Shown here: positions 28,569-35,587 of the stretch, piece by piece
Layout of the letters: each line of letters opens with the position of its first letter
How positions within the stretch are numbered: position 1 is the stretch's first letter
The notes under the pieces: model-generated
The model's input: the letters and a program-made list of their open reading frames with translations, nothing else
Told to the model about the DNA's origin: nothing
Databases searched by the model: none
Program-made: the position numbers and the translations under genes
Source: a virus
DNA: 39,897 nt
IMG/VR virus record: IMGVR_UViG_3300007722_000040
Span: 1-39,897 of that record
Strand: one strand, 5' to 3'

Positions 28569-28598
28569 AGCGTACAACTGCGACAGACAGAATATTGT
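28569..28598 (-). promoter_or_regulatory. Array promoter 27 (leaderless)
   Basis: ACAATATTCTGTCTGTC variant, 7 nt, TACGCT, 6 nt, ATG. Confidence 0.8.
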
Positions 28599-28642
28599 GG
28601 TGCGGCCACATTATTTATTTGCGAAGCCCCGCTTGGGCGCAA

Positions 28643-28699
28643 AGCAAATCCCACGCTCTCTACGCGAAGTGGGGGCTTGGCGGAGTGCGTGGGATTGCT
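28643..28699 (-). other. Structured post-stop element, class II, copy 2
   Basis: Outer stem AGCAAATCCCACGC (28643-28656)/GCGTGGGATTGCT (28687-28699); inner CGC/GCG around GAAGTGGGGGCTTG. Shares the AAGTGGGGGCTT core with copy 1 while the outer stem pairs with different bases. Confidence 0.5.
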
Positions 28700-28737
28700 A
28701 CTAGCGCGGAGACCCAACTTGTATCCGCGCGAGTTCT

Positions 28738-28995
28738 TTAATAGTCGGAGTTGTCTGCGTCCAAGAAGGAATCCAAGTGTAGACCCTCTACGATATCGCC
28801 TACGCTCTTGCTCAGACCGTTTGGCATTAGCAACACGGTGTCAAAGTCACCCTCTCGCCCAAGCGCGATTGCCTGCTTGGCGATTGGAATAAATATGAGA
28901 TTAACGGCTGGATAATGGTTGTGGCGTAAATGGTACTCTAACGCCGCGCCCATAATCGTCTGCTCTAGCAAATCCGTGATTACTTGCTTACCCAT
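28738..28995 (-). CDS. Hypothetical protein
   Basis: 85 aa, helical start (QVITDLLEQTIMGAALEYHL) and VLLMPNGLSKSVGDIVEGLH. Start 28995 has GGGGTT upstream. Its 110-nt leader has the perfect stem TCGGGCGA (29027-29034)/TCGCCCGA (29088-29095) and a 20-codon ORF (29050-28988) overlapping the gene start. Confidence 0.6.
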   Translation of the reverse strand: MGKQVITDLLEQTIMGAALEYHLRHNHYPAVNLIFIPIAKQAIALGREGDFDTVLLMPNGLSKSVGDIVEGLHLDSFLDADNSDY

Positions 28996-29095
28996 TAGCA
29001 ACCCCAATCAGTAGTAGGAATAAATATCGGGCGAGCCTGTCGCAAATCATTTCTAATCCGCGATTGTCGTTAAAGTACAACCTTCAGTCGCCCGA
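28988..29095 (-). promoter_or_regulatory. Structured leader with possible upstream ORF
   Basis: 8-bp perfect stem and a 20-aa ORF (MICDRLARYLFLLLIGVANG) whose stop overlaps the start of 28738-28995; suggests translational coupling or attenuation. Inference only. Confidence 0.35.
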
Positions 29096-29102
29096 CACAA
29101 TC

Positions 29103-29132
29103 AGACTATCACGCCGACAGACAGAATATTCT
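29103..29132 (-). promoter_or_regulatory. Array promoter 28
   Basis: Motif, 7 nt, TAGTCT; long leader to 28738-28995. Confidence 0.8.
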
Positions 29133-29214
29133 AGGCAACCCGCGCCACGCACCTAGGGCTCATTGTCTCACGCGAGCGAACGGGTGTCCGCCGGGGCTCT
29201 TGGCGGGCGAATTG

Positions 29215-29403
29215 TCACCGCCACTCCGACATCCCAAGCCCACACTCGCCGCAATTCTGCTCGCCTAAATCTGCCGTATCCCAACTCGCTACGGGGTGTT
29301 TCATATTGCCTTCAGGGTCTCGCTCTGGCAATTTATCGCCACACTCGCCGCAATAAATATCGGCAAAGTATGTGAAGCCCACTGTAAATCTGTCTCGCAT
29401 CAT
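29215..29403 (-). CDS. Small zinc-ribbon protein
   Basis: 62 aa. CGECGDKLPERD and CGECGLGMSEW give two CxxC pairs. ATGA overlap upstream. Confidence 0.65.
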   Translation of the reverse strand: MMRDRFTVGFTYFADIYCGECGDKLPERDPEGNMKHPVASWDTADLGEQNCGECGLGMSEWR

Positions 29404-29930
29404 GCCACCTCGCTCAACATCGCCTTAGCGGCGTTCGCTTGCTTTAGCCAATACTCGGGCATGCTCTCCATCTCACAAAGTCGCCGCCAACCCTCAGTGG
29501 CATCAGAACCAGTGACGTGGCGCAAGTTGCCGACCATGTCCACCATCTCGCCCGCTTGCTCCTCGCTCACCCGTAGGTGCTTAGCCAGTGTCGGCAAGTC
29601 AAGTAACTGCCACTTAGTCGCCCCCGCCCAGTATGCGGCGTTGGCGTAGGCGTGTAGCGGTGTCCCGTTCTCGTCGGCTAAGTGTAAATCCGTCAGCGGC
29701 TTGAGTTTGGGGAACTCGCTCAAAATCTCATCATGAATTGCGCCCGCCGAAACTAGAACCCACTTGCCGTTGCCACCCCTGCGCTCTAGGCAACCAGTGA
29801 TAGAAAAATGCGGTAACGGATTAGGCTCGTAATGACAAATATCGGCGATTACCGTTATGCGATGTTGCTCGCCGCCCGTCTCCCGATAAGTCTTAGTCCA
29901 CTCCCGTAGGTAAGTGCGCGTCATAGTCAT
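29400..29930 (-). CDS. Hypothetical protein, leaderless
   Basis: 176 aa: YLREWTKTYRETGGEQHRIT onward; central PHFSITGCLERRGGNGKWVL; later LADENGTPLHAYANAAYWAG resembles phage proteins that end in a helical domain. ATG 6 nt after TACATT of promoter 29. Confidence 0.65.
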   Translation of the reverse strand: MTMTRTYLREWTKTYRETGGEQHRITVIADICHYEPNPLPHFSITGCLERRGGNGKWVLVSAGAIHDEILSEFPKLKPLTDLHLADENGTPLHAYANAAYWAGATKWQLLDLPTLAKHLRVSEEQAGEMVDMVGNLRHVTGSDATEGWRRLCEMESMPEYWLKQANAAKAMLSEVA

Positions 29931-29936
29931 ATGGTC

Positions 29937-29966
29937 AATGTAGCACCGCGACAGATGGATTATTCT
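29937..29966 (-). promoter_or_regulatory. Array promoter 29 (leaderless)
   Basis: AGAATAATCCATCTGTC, the most degenerate copy, 7 nt, TACATT, 6 nt, ATG. Diverges from promoter 30. Confidence 0.7.
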
Positions 29967-30019
29967 CGCCCCCGAAGAGCCCCGCACCCCGCCCTGAATG
30001 AAGTGAGCGCGACCCGCCG

Positions 30020-30049
30020 AGAATATTCTGTCTGTCGTTGGGATACACT
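30020..30049 (+). promoter_or_regulatory. Array promoter 30 (plus strand)
   Basis: Perfect motif, 7 nt, TACACT; leader with CAACTACTAACGAAGGGG. First plus-strand copy. Confidence 0.85.
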
Positions 30050-30077
30050 CGTATCAACTACTAACGAAGGGGAAAAA

Positions 30078-30536
30078 ATGACAGTCAGCATTATTGAGAA
30101 GGCACTAATGGCAGAAGGAATAATCCATGAAGGATTACTCTCGCAGTCAAGCAACGCGTTCGGCATGAAAAAAGCCATGCTATTCGCGGTTATTGAGCAA
30201 GATGAGACAGTCTCGCTCACGCTCGCTAATGAGAGTGGCGATGTCTACGACTTGCTAGACAGCGACGACAGCCGACAGGTAGCGCAAGTTAGCGACTACA
30301 TAGCGGTGCTCACTTGTGGTTGGGCTATGCCGACAGACGGCGACGACGAGAACAGCGAACTACGCCCATCGGAACACCCGCAGAAACGACGCGTGAGATT
30401 ACTCGTACTCGCATGCGCCGACGGTGTGGCGAGCGTGTTGCGTTTCCAAGATGACCCTGACGAAGTTATCTCTGATAATGACCAAGCGCGTGGCTCGCTA
30501 GCCGACGCAGTAAAAAATCTGTTCATCACGGAATAG
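30078..30536 (+). CDS. Hypothetical protein, paralogue of 17699-18169
   Basis: 152 aa. Same blocks in the same order as the minus-strand paralogue: KAMLFAVIE, ETVSLTLA, DVYDLLDS, SDYIAVLTCGWA, RRVRLLVLAC, DEVISDNDQARGSLADAVK. GAAGGGG Shine-Dalgarno. Ends before a strong terminator. Function unknown. Confidence 0.7.
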   Translation: MTVSIIEKALMAEGIIHEGLLSQSSNAFGMKKAMLFAVIEQDETVSLTLANESGDVYDLLDSDDSRQVAQVSDYIAVLTCGWAMPTDGDDENSELRPSEHPQKRRVRLLVLACADGVASVLRFQDDPDEVISDNDQARGSLADAVKNLFITE

Positions 30537-30554
30537 CCGAACAGCAAGGACAAC

Positions 30555-30590
30555 GCCCACTCGTTCACCCCCCGAACGAGTGGGCATTGT
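30555..30590 (+). terminator. Plus-strand intrinsic terminator
   Basis: Twelve perfect pairs GCCCACTCGTTC/GAACGAGTGGGC, then ATTGTTT. Confidence 0.8.
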
Positions 30591-30603
30591 TTCGCCCCCA
30601 AAA

Positions 30604-30681
30604 AGCCCCGCTGGCTACCGGTACCCCGACACCGGTGTCCTAGAGAGCAGGGGACGTCTGTTATTTATTTCTGGCGGGGCT
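30604..30681 (+). terminator. AGCCCCGC/GCGGGGCT array hairpin (plus-strand unit)
   Basis: Same arm order relative to transcription as in minus-strand units (A-run before, no U-run after), with a long loop containing ACCGGT palindromes. Confidence 0.45.
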
Positions 30682-30693
30682 CTAAACGCGGTC

Positions 30694-30723
30694 AGAATAT
30701 TCTGTCTGTCGGTGGGGTACAGT
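30694..30723 (+). promoter_or_regulatory. Array promoter 31 (plus strand)
   Basis: Perfect motif, 7 nt, TACAGT. An ATG (30730) follows after 6 nt and a second in-frame ATG (30760) has a Shine-Dalgarno. Confidence 0.85.
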
Positions 30724-30759
30724 TGTCGTATGGGAAACAACGACACCGAGGGGGCAACA

Positions 30760-31038
30760 ATGACACAGCGGCAAATCAATGAGACAGTTCTGGTACTGAT
30801 ACGGGAACGGCTGATGACGATAGTCGAGGCCATAGACGGCGACGACATCGGCTGCGGCGACTTCGACGAGTACGACGACATCCTCTGCACCGATGTCATC
30901 GAGGAGAGGCTACAAGGGCTGGTCTCCTCGTTCGGGGGGTCATACGAGTTCGGCGGTGCTGACGGCTGGTCGTACGCGCTGAAGCACCCGACCGAGTTGA
31001 GGTTCGCGGTCTCCGACTGGTACGGGGAGGCCAAGTGA
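30760..31038 (+). CDS. Hypothetical acidic protein
   Basis: 92 aa from ATG 30760 (GAGGGGGCAACA upstream), or 102 aa from the leaderless ATG 30730. Acidic core CGDFDEYDDILCTDVIEERL, C-terminal DGWSYALKHPTELRFAVSDW. The dual-start arrangement is unusual. Function unknown. Confidence 0.65.
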   Translation: MTQRQINETVLVLIRERLMTIVEAIDGDDIGCGDFDEYDDILCTDVIEERLQGLVSSFGGSYEFGGADGWSYALKHPTELRFAVSDWYGEAK

Positions 31039-31055
31039 CCACGCCGACCGCCACC

Positions 31056-31085
31056 AAAATATTCTGTCTGTCGGCAGGGTACGGT
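31056..31085 (+). promoter_or_regulatory. Array promoter 32 (plus strand, leaderless)
   Basis: AAAATATTCT variant, 7 nt, TACGGT, 6 nt, ATG 31092. Confidence 0.85.
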
Positions 31086-31091
31086 AGTGGT

Positions 31092-31343
31092 ATGACAACA
31101 ACGACACGCAAAAAAGTCACACAAGCCCAAGCCGAACGGGTACTCGCCGCAATCAAAAAGCAGTTCCCGTACGGCGACACCGACACCGCCAAAATAATGT
31201 GGGACTGGAACACAAACGGTACACCTGTTATTTGTTGGGGGGACGGCGCGCCCGATGACTGGTGGGACAATTTTGATAACGCCGTCAAAGGCGTTTTCTG
31301 CGAGGCGATTGTTCCCTGCGTGTTGGGGATGTGTCGGGAATGA
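31092..31343 (+). CDS. Hypothetical protein, leaderless
   Basis: 83 aa: KVTQAQAERVLAAIKKQFPY then PVICWGDGAPDDWWDNF, similar to phage miniproteins with W-x-GAPD. No Shine-Dalgarno; 6-nt spacing from TACGGT. Confidence 0.65.
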   Translation: MTTTTRKKVTQAQAERVLAAIKKQFPYGDTDTAKIMWDWNTNGTPVICWGDGAPDDWWDNFDNAVKGVFCEAIVPCVLGMCRE

Positions 31344-31516
31344 ACGAGACGACGGACTGGTGGGTCGCGCTCCTTGCCGCGAAAACCGCCGAGGCGCAGA
31401 CCTACGCCAACCACAATTTCCGCTCGATAGAAAAACGGGAGATTTTTATGAGCGCGTTTCATTGGACGATGGTGAACGCGCGCCCTGAAATCTTTGCCGC
31501 GCTGGACAGGGGCTGA
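31340..31516 (+). CDS. Small helical hypothetical protein
   Basis: 58 aa, Ala/Trp-rich helical protein. ATGA overlap with the upstream gene sets the start at 31340. Confidence 0.55.
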   Translation: MNETTDWWVALLAAKTAEAQTYANHNFRSIEKREIFMSAFHWTMVNARPEIFAALDRG

Positions 31517-31563
31517 CCGCGTTTTAGCGATGGGAGCCCCGTTCGAGGCGATAGGGTGGTTAG

Positions 31564-31854
31564 ATGACATTACCCACAGAAATCACCCGTGAAGACATTG
31601 AGACATACCTAGAGGACAGGGGAGAGACGGGGCTCTTGATGGATGGATTCGATAACGCGCTCATCGGGTTTGCGCAGCGCATAAATGAACCCTTATTGGC
31701 TGTCTACGATTATGAGCGCATGGTGACCGTCTGTGTCGAGCGTGACGGTATGGATGAAGAAGAGGCCGAGGAGTACATTAATTTCAATTGTGTTGGCGCT
31801 TGGGTGGGGGAAAGAACGCCGATAATCGTTATGCCGTTTAGCAAGGTAGGGTGA
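31564..31854 (+). CDS. Conserved phage protein (EEAEEYINFN family)
   Basis: 96 aa. AVYDYERMVTVCVERDGMDE then EAEEYINFNCVGAWVGERTP is a block common in phage hypotheticals. ATG is 6 nt after TAGGGT (31552-31557), again leaderless although the AGAATATTCT motif is absent. Confidence 0.7.
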   Translation: MTLPTEITREDIETYLEDRGETGLLMDGFDNALIGFAQRINEPLLAVYDYERMVTVCVERDGMDEEEAEEYINFNCVGAWVGERTPIIVMPFSKVG

Positions 31855-31858
31855 CCTT

Positions 31859-32224
31859 ATGGACAACGACACGATAAGCACAGAGAAGACGCCCTACCCC
31901 TACTACGAAAAGAATGCTTACGCGCTCAACCAATTTGTCCCTATCGGCGACATCCAGTGGATGAAGCGAAGCGCGCCTTGTAATGGAGCCTCTACGATAT
32001 TTTATGCTCCAGAGGGGGAGCGACAAACCCGGCGACTTCGCAGAGAGGGGATGGCGAAACAAATATGCGCCGACTGTTCAGTACAACCCCAATGTCTAAA
32101 ATACGCCCGTGATAATGGAGAACTCTTCGGCGTGTGGGGCGGGGAGACGGAATTGGAGCGCTACCGCGCCGGCTTTTTGAAAGCCCGAATCGGTCACGTG
32201 AGGCGAAGGCGAGGAGAGTTTTGA
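31859..32224 (+). CDS. WhiB-family [4Fe-4S] transcriptional regulator
   Basis: 121 aa. Four-Cys pattern with APC near residue 39, then CADC and C (residues about 70-79), followed by YARDNGELFGVWGGETELER, the WhiB G-V-W-G-G turn. Wbl proteins are restricted to actinobacteria and their phages, bind sigma-A region 4 through the cluster and can redirect host transcription. It is thus a candidate partner for the phage promoters. Weak Shine-Dalgarno; 4-nt gap to the upstream gene. Confidence 0.9.
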   Translation: MDNDTISTEKTPYPYYEKNAYALNQFVPIGDIQWMKRSAPCNGASTIFYAPEGERQTRRLRREGMAKQICADCSVQPQCLKYARDNGELFGVWGGETELERYRAGFLKARIGHVRRRRGEF

Positions 32225-32445
32225 GCAACTACGTTACGTTCTTGGCAGATACGTCTATTGCTTACGACGCGCTTGGACCCAAGACGACGGTGAGATACGG
32301 GCAGTTCTTTTTTAATGAGTTGCTAGAGGTTCGCCCAGACATCGCAGAAAAACTCAGAGGCACGGTGATGGACCCGTTCCAGAGAAATAATGTTCCACCA
32401 CAAGTCCACGAGTTCGTAGAGGAATTGTGGGACAGACAGGATTAG
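32221..32445 (+). CDS. Hypothetical protein with TTG start
   Basis: 74 aa. TTG start within the WhiB stop (TTGA overlap), supported by GAGGAGAG. YGQFFFNELLEVRPDIAEKL and VPPQVHEFVEELW are typical of small phage proteins that include a helical bundle. Converges on the GIY-YIG gene. Confidence 0.6.
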   Translation: MSNYVTFLADTSIAYDALGPKTTVRYGQFFFNELLEVRPDIAEKLRGTVMDPFQRNNVPPQVHEFVEELWDRQD

Positions 32446-32452
32446 ACCAGCT

Positions 32453-33067
32453 TTACGCTGCGCTTTTGTCTGCGCGATATTTCGCCCATCGCTGACGCGC
32501 TGCTTCGCGCATGTTCTCAATGGTTTCGGGGGAGTGCTTTCTTCCCTTGCCCGAGGCACTTATTTTCGCGCGGTGCCCGGGAGAGAGTGGCTTCCCTATG
32601 GTCGCAGCAAGCGCCGCCGCCCTGGTCTTAACGGAGGGCGTTCTTCCCTTTAGCGCGGCACTCAGGTTCGCGCGATGTTTAACGGAGGGTGCCCCCCTTG
32701 GTACCCCTTTCTGCGCAACGCTCATTTTCTCGCGTGTTTTAGCGGAGTGTACATGCCCCAATACCCCATCCCCACCGTCGGTCATGTTTGTGAGAGGAGA
32801 CCCAAGACTTTTGTGCTGCGCGATAAGAAATATTTCCCGCACCCCAGATTCTTCCCAAGTGAGCCTAGATTCAAGCACTAATGCTATGATTTCGCCGCCG
32901 GCAGAAAGTACACCCCTAACCCAATTGTTCTTATACGTGCAGACACTGCCCGCCGCCTCTTCAAGGTGCTGCTTGAGCCGTGGGATACTACTGTCCTTAT
33001 TAGACCTACCGATGTAACGAACAACGCCGGGGTCTAGTGATGAGGATAGAGCGTATACGCAGGCCAT
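32453..33067 (-). CDS. GIY-YIG homing endonuclease with NUMOD3 repeats
   Basis: 204 aa. N-terminal GIY-YIG nuclease (VYAL then VRYIGRS, catalytic Arg, later IFLIAQHKSLGSPLTNMTDG). C-terminal NUMOD3 DNA-binding repeats: SAKTREKMSVAQKG, SVKHRANLSAALKG, SPGHRAKISASGKG, SPETIENM. Free-standing, not in an intron, like SegA-type phage enzymes that cut cognate alleles. TTGTTG-N16-TATAAT (33073-33100) ends 5 nt before its ATG. Confidence 0.9.
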   Translation of the reverse strand: MACVYALSSSLDPGVVRYIGRSNKDSSIPRLKQHLEEAAGSVCTYKNNWVRGVLSAGGEIIALVLESRLTWEESGVREIFLIAQHKSLGSPLTNMTDGGDGVLGHVHSAKTREKMSVAQKGVPRGAPSVKHRANLSAALKGRTPSVKTRAAALAATIGKPLSPGHRAKISASGKGRKHSPETIENMREAARQRWAKYRADKSAA

Positions 33068-33072
33068 TTACA

Positions 33073-33100
33073 ATTATATCAGTACCCGCCAGGGCAACAA
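33073..33100 (-). promoter_or_regulatory. Promoter of the homing endonuclease
   Basis: TTGTTG, 16-nt spacer, TATAAT, then ATG after 5 nt: a consensus promoter with leaderless start, unlike the array promoters. Confidence 0.6.
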
Positions 33101-33207
33101 CGTGTGTTATTCACTGGCGATGGCCGGTAAATCATTTTTGGGGGTATAAAGACTGGCGCTTCCTCTACGGGTGGCGCTTCTTCGGTGGGAGTTTCCTCAA
33201 CGGGCAT
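33079..33207 (-). CDS. Pro/Glu-rich ORF overlapping 33197-33385
   Basis: 42 aa: MPVEETPTEEAPPVEEAPVF then MIYRPSP. Composition continues that of the upstream ORF, in the +1 frame, with an 11-nt overlap. Either separate coupled gene or a frameshifted C-terminus. Confidence 0.4.
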   Translation of the reverse strand: MPVEETPTEEAPPVEEAPVFIPPKMIYRPSPVNNTRCCPGGY

Positions 33208-33385
33208 TCGGACGATAAACGGTGGAGAGCACGAACTCATCAACAGGCGCTGCGACAACCGGTGCTACGACGACCGGTGCTACTTCAATGACCTCAACCG
33301 GTGCTTCATCAACGACTTCAGCGACCTCAAGGGTCTCCTCGACGGCGTCAGCGGTTTCGTCGGTAAGTGGTTTCTTGGGTGCCAT
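33197..33385 (-). CDS. Pro/Val/Glu-rich low-complexity protein
   Basis: 62 aa. After MAPKKPLTDETADAVEE comes a VAPVV/EVAEV repeat, ending TVYRPNAR. AAGGAG Shine-Dalgarno favours 33385; a second ATG at 33412 is possible. Intrinsically disordered by composition. Confidence 0.55.
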   Translation of the reverse strand: MAPKKPLTDETADAVEETLEVAEVVDEAPVEVIEVAPVVVAPVVAAPVDEFVLSTVYRPNAR

Positions 33386-33480
33386 TGGGTGTCGCTCCTT
33401 GTAATCTTGCATGATTTCTTCGATATTAGTTTAGCGTACTTTCCGTCCGAGGCGTCATCTAATTATATATCACCCGCAGG

Positions 33481-33915
33481 CTAAGGGACTACGGGCGCTT
33501 CTCTTGCCATGATTTCTTTGACAATAAGCTTGGAATACTTGCGCCTTGCCTTCCAAATAACCTTATTTAGCTCACCCGCAGCCACTGTATCTCTCGCCTT
33601 ATCTATGATATTGTCGTCGTAGACTCCATATCCGTCAAACATCAGTTCATCGAGGTCGGAGTTTTCGATGACGATATCGCTTATCCAACCTGCGCGACCG
33701 TCAATGGCCATCATCAATTCGCACATGCCTTCTGTGCCGAAATCACCGTATAGACGGTTCACAATCAGTCCGCATAGGTGCTGCCGGTACATATTCTCCA
33801 TCTCCGGCCCATTGGAGATGAATTCTCCAAGCCAAACAGCTAATTCTTGCCCGGATTGCTCCTCGCTGTCGTCGTGGCCATCAGACTGTTCCGCGTAACT
33901 GTTGTCATCTGACAT
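33481..33915 (-). CDS. Hypothetical acidic protein
   Basis: 144 aa. Acidic N-terminus, then NMYRQHLCGLIVNRLYGDFG and a basic C-terminal helix (KVIWKARRKYSKLIVKEI). Start uncertain; Shine-Dalgarno weak. Lies 51 nt downstream of the DUF932 gene. Confidence 0.55.
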   Translation of the reverse strand: MSDDNSYAEQSDGHDDSEEQSGQELAVWLGEFISNGPEMENMYRQHLCGLIVNRLYGDFGTEGMCELMMAIDGRAGWISDIVIENSDLDELMFDGYGVYDDNIIDKARDTVAAGELNKVIWKARRKYSKLIVKEIMAREAPVVP

Positions 33916-33965
33916 CTGCGCCACCGTTCTGTATTGTTCCCGACCAAACAATGATAACGTTTTTT

Positions 33966-34997
33966 TTATTGTGAAAAAGAAAGGATGATATCTTCGGCCA
34001 ATGCTTTACGCTGACTTACCCATGAGTGCGAATCCATCGAAGCCAAAGCGCGCTCATCAGGCGGAGCGTCGCGGTAATGGTCGAGGTACTCTACAATCGA
34101 ATTATAAGAACTCCATCCATTGAACCCGTAGGCCGCGCCGTTGTTTTGATTCCCGTAAATTCCACGCACGAGACTCAGGACTTTATCTCTGTTCCCAGTT
34201 TGGCGAACAGTCGCGGACTTCTCGGCCGGGAACACATTATCCAATAGCGTGGTGAATTGTTTTGAGTTCGCAGGGACTTTGATGGACAGCATTTTCTCCG
34301 CCGTCTTGGTGAACGACTCACTCCAAGCCGTAGAGATTTCCAGGACATGCTGTGCGTTCTCAAGAGCGTTCTCCAGGTTCCGGGTGTGACGGGCTGTGAA
34401 AATACGCTTTGACTGCTTCATCCCGGCGATTACGGTATTGCGACAGACTACTCGGATGTTGGTAAATGCAAATGTTACGGGAATTTTTCCGTTGTGGCTA
34501 TTTCTTACAAGTAGATATCTGTCAATGACGTCATCTATGCCGTTCGGGTCGATTACCAAGCTGCCCAGGTCAAGGCATGCAAAAAACTCGGCTCCTTCAT
34601 CGAGCACGCCGCATGTATCCACTACTGTGTCCCCCTTGGAAGCACCAACAATGTCAAGCGCGTAATTTAGGCACTCAGCGTTCTGCACGACGTTGTATCT
34701 TGAACCCACAACGGCAAGTCCATCGAATGTTCCATCATTTGGATTCACCCGTACAGTTGCGCGTGCACCCTCGATTATCACGGGAGCGTTGTCACTGTTT
34801 AGTATGAATGCACCCGCATCATCAACTGCGGCTATTTTCGTAGTGACCACGTCAAAGTCTGCCTGCGCTGCTGTGAGCATGGCTTCAGCGGTTTGCAGCC
34901 CCTGCATGCTTACGCCGAGTCTATGCCACGGTATTTCTCGGTTTGAAAAAGCCATCTTGGCCTTGCCGTCTTTATCTAGCTCAAGTCCGTGCGCCAT
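33966..34997 (-). CDS. DUF932 phage/plasmid-like protein
   Basis: 343 aa. MAHGLELDKDGKAKMAFSNR, EIPWHRLGVSMQG, VVGSRYNVVQNAECL, LLVRNSHNGKIPVTFAFTN, IRVVCRNTVIAGM and NGWSSYNSIVEYLDHYR are the DUF932 (TIGR03299-type) hallmarks, a family common on phages and plasmids with no settled role. ATG 34997 has ACGAGGAA at good spacing; ATG 35003 is too close to it. Confidence 0.9.
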   Translation of the reverse strand: MAHGLELDKDGKAKMAFSNREIPWHRLGVSMQGLQTAEAMLTAAQADFDVVTTKIAAVDDAGAFILNSDNAPVIIEGARATVRVNPNDGTFDGLAVVGSRYNVVQNAECLNYALDIVGASKGDTVVDTCGVLDEGAEFFACLDLGSLVIDPNGIDDVIDRYLLVRNSHNGKIPVTFAFTNIRVVCRNTVIAGMKQSKRIFTARHTRNLENALENAQHVLEISTAWSESFTKTAEKMLSIKVPANSKQFTTLLDNVFPAEKSATVRQTGNRDKVLSLVRGIYGNQNNGAAYGFNGWSSYNSIVEYLDHYRDAPPDERALASMDSHSWVSQRKALAEDIILSFSQ

Positions 34998-35173
34998 TTT
35001 CATTTCCTCGTTCCGTTAGATTTATCTGAACTCCAGCATAGCCGTGTTCCCTTGCCGGTGGCGATACTCAATCAGGAATAGAGTCCCCTTACGGCTATTG
35101 CGCGGCTTACAGACACCCAGTAAATTTCCGAAGCCCGGAGCGGGGCTGTTAGGAAGCGAATAGCCTTCCGTCT
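34998..35173. other. Non-coding stretch with small repeat
   Basis: No gene seen. Contains TAGATTTATCTGAAC near 35018, also present near 2774, and a short GCCC/GGGC hairpin near 35125. Confidence 0.3.
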
Positions 35174-35386
35174 TTACAGGTTCTTAAACTTGCGAACGTG
35201 CCGCTGGATTTTGGCGAGCGCAGGGCAGTCTATATCTTTGAGTGACCAGCCGTACTCGTCTAGTCGGTCAGCGAAGGCGTGCCAGTCGATAGGCTCATCA
35301 TCATCGAACCAGCCCTCTAACACTTCCTCGGCAGCGGTCAAGCACTCCTCGGTTACGTCGAGCGCAGTTTGGATTATCGTCGCCAT
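35174..35386 (-). CDS. Small acidic hypothetical protein
   Basis: 70 aa: WFDDDEPIDWHAFADRLDEY then a helix ending RHVRKFKNL. TAATG overlap with the upstream gene. Function unknown. Confidence 0.65.
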   Translation of the reverse strand: MATIIQTALDVTEECLTAAEEVLEGWFDDDEPIDWHAFADRLDEYGWSLKDIDCPALAKIQRHVRKFKNL

Positions 35387-35496
35387 TAGATTTGATTAAA
35401 CTCTCGCCACAGGTCGCCTAGCCCTTTTGGATAGTTCGGCTCACGCCTCTTGCGCTTGGCTGGTGCTTTTTTTACGGCTTTCTTTTTTGCTGGCAT
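35386..35496 (-). CDS. Lys/Arg-rich miniprotein
   Basis: 36 aa. MPAKKKAVKKAPAKRKRREP, a histone-H1-like basic tail, then YPKGLGDLWREFNQI. Could bind nucleic acid. GGGGGCATTAA Shine-Dalgarno and promoter 33 support it. Confidence 0.6.
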   Translation of the reverse strand: MPAKKKAVKKAPAKRKRREPNYPKGLGDLWREFNQI

Positions 35497-35526
35497 TTAA
35501 TGCCCCCTCTAGTTGTTGGTACTACT

Positions 35527-35556
35527 ACCCTACTTCACCGACAGGCAGAATATTTT
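35527..35556 (-). promoter_or_regulatory. Array promoter 33
   Basis: AAAATATTCTGCCTGTC, 7 nt, TAGGGT; leader with CAACAACTAGAGGGGG. Confidence 0.8.
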
Positions 35557-35587
35557 GGCTGCGTGGGGAGCCCCGCTGCTGGAGAGT

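Noticed and set aside
29960-31570. Many ORFs containing peptides such as QNILSV or RIFCLSVGY
   Set aside because: These are translations of the promoter motif by ORFs that run through intergenic DNA in other frames; they are not a protein family.
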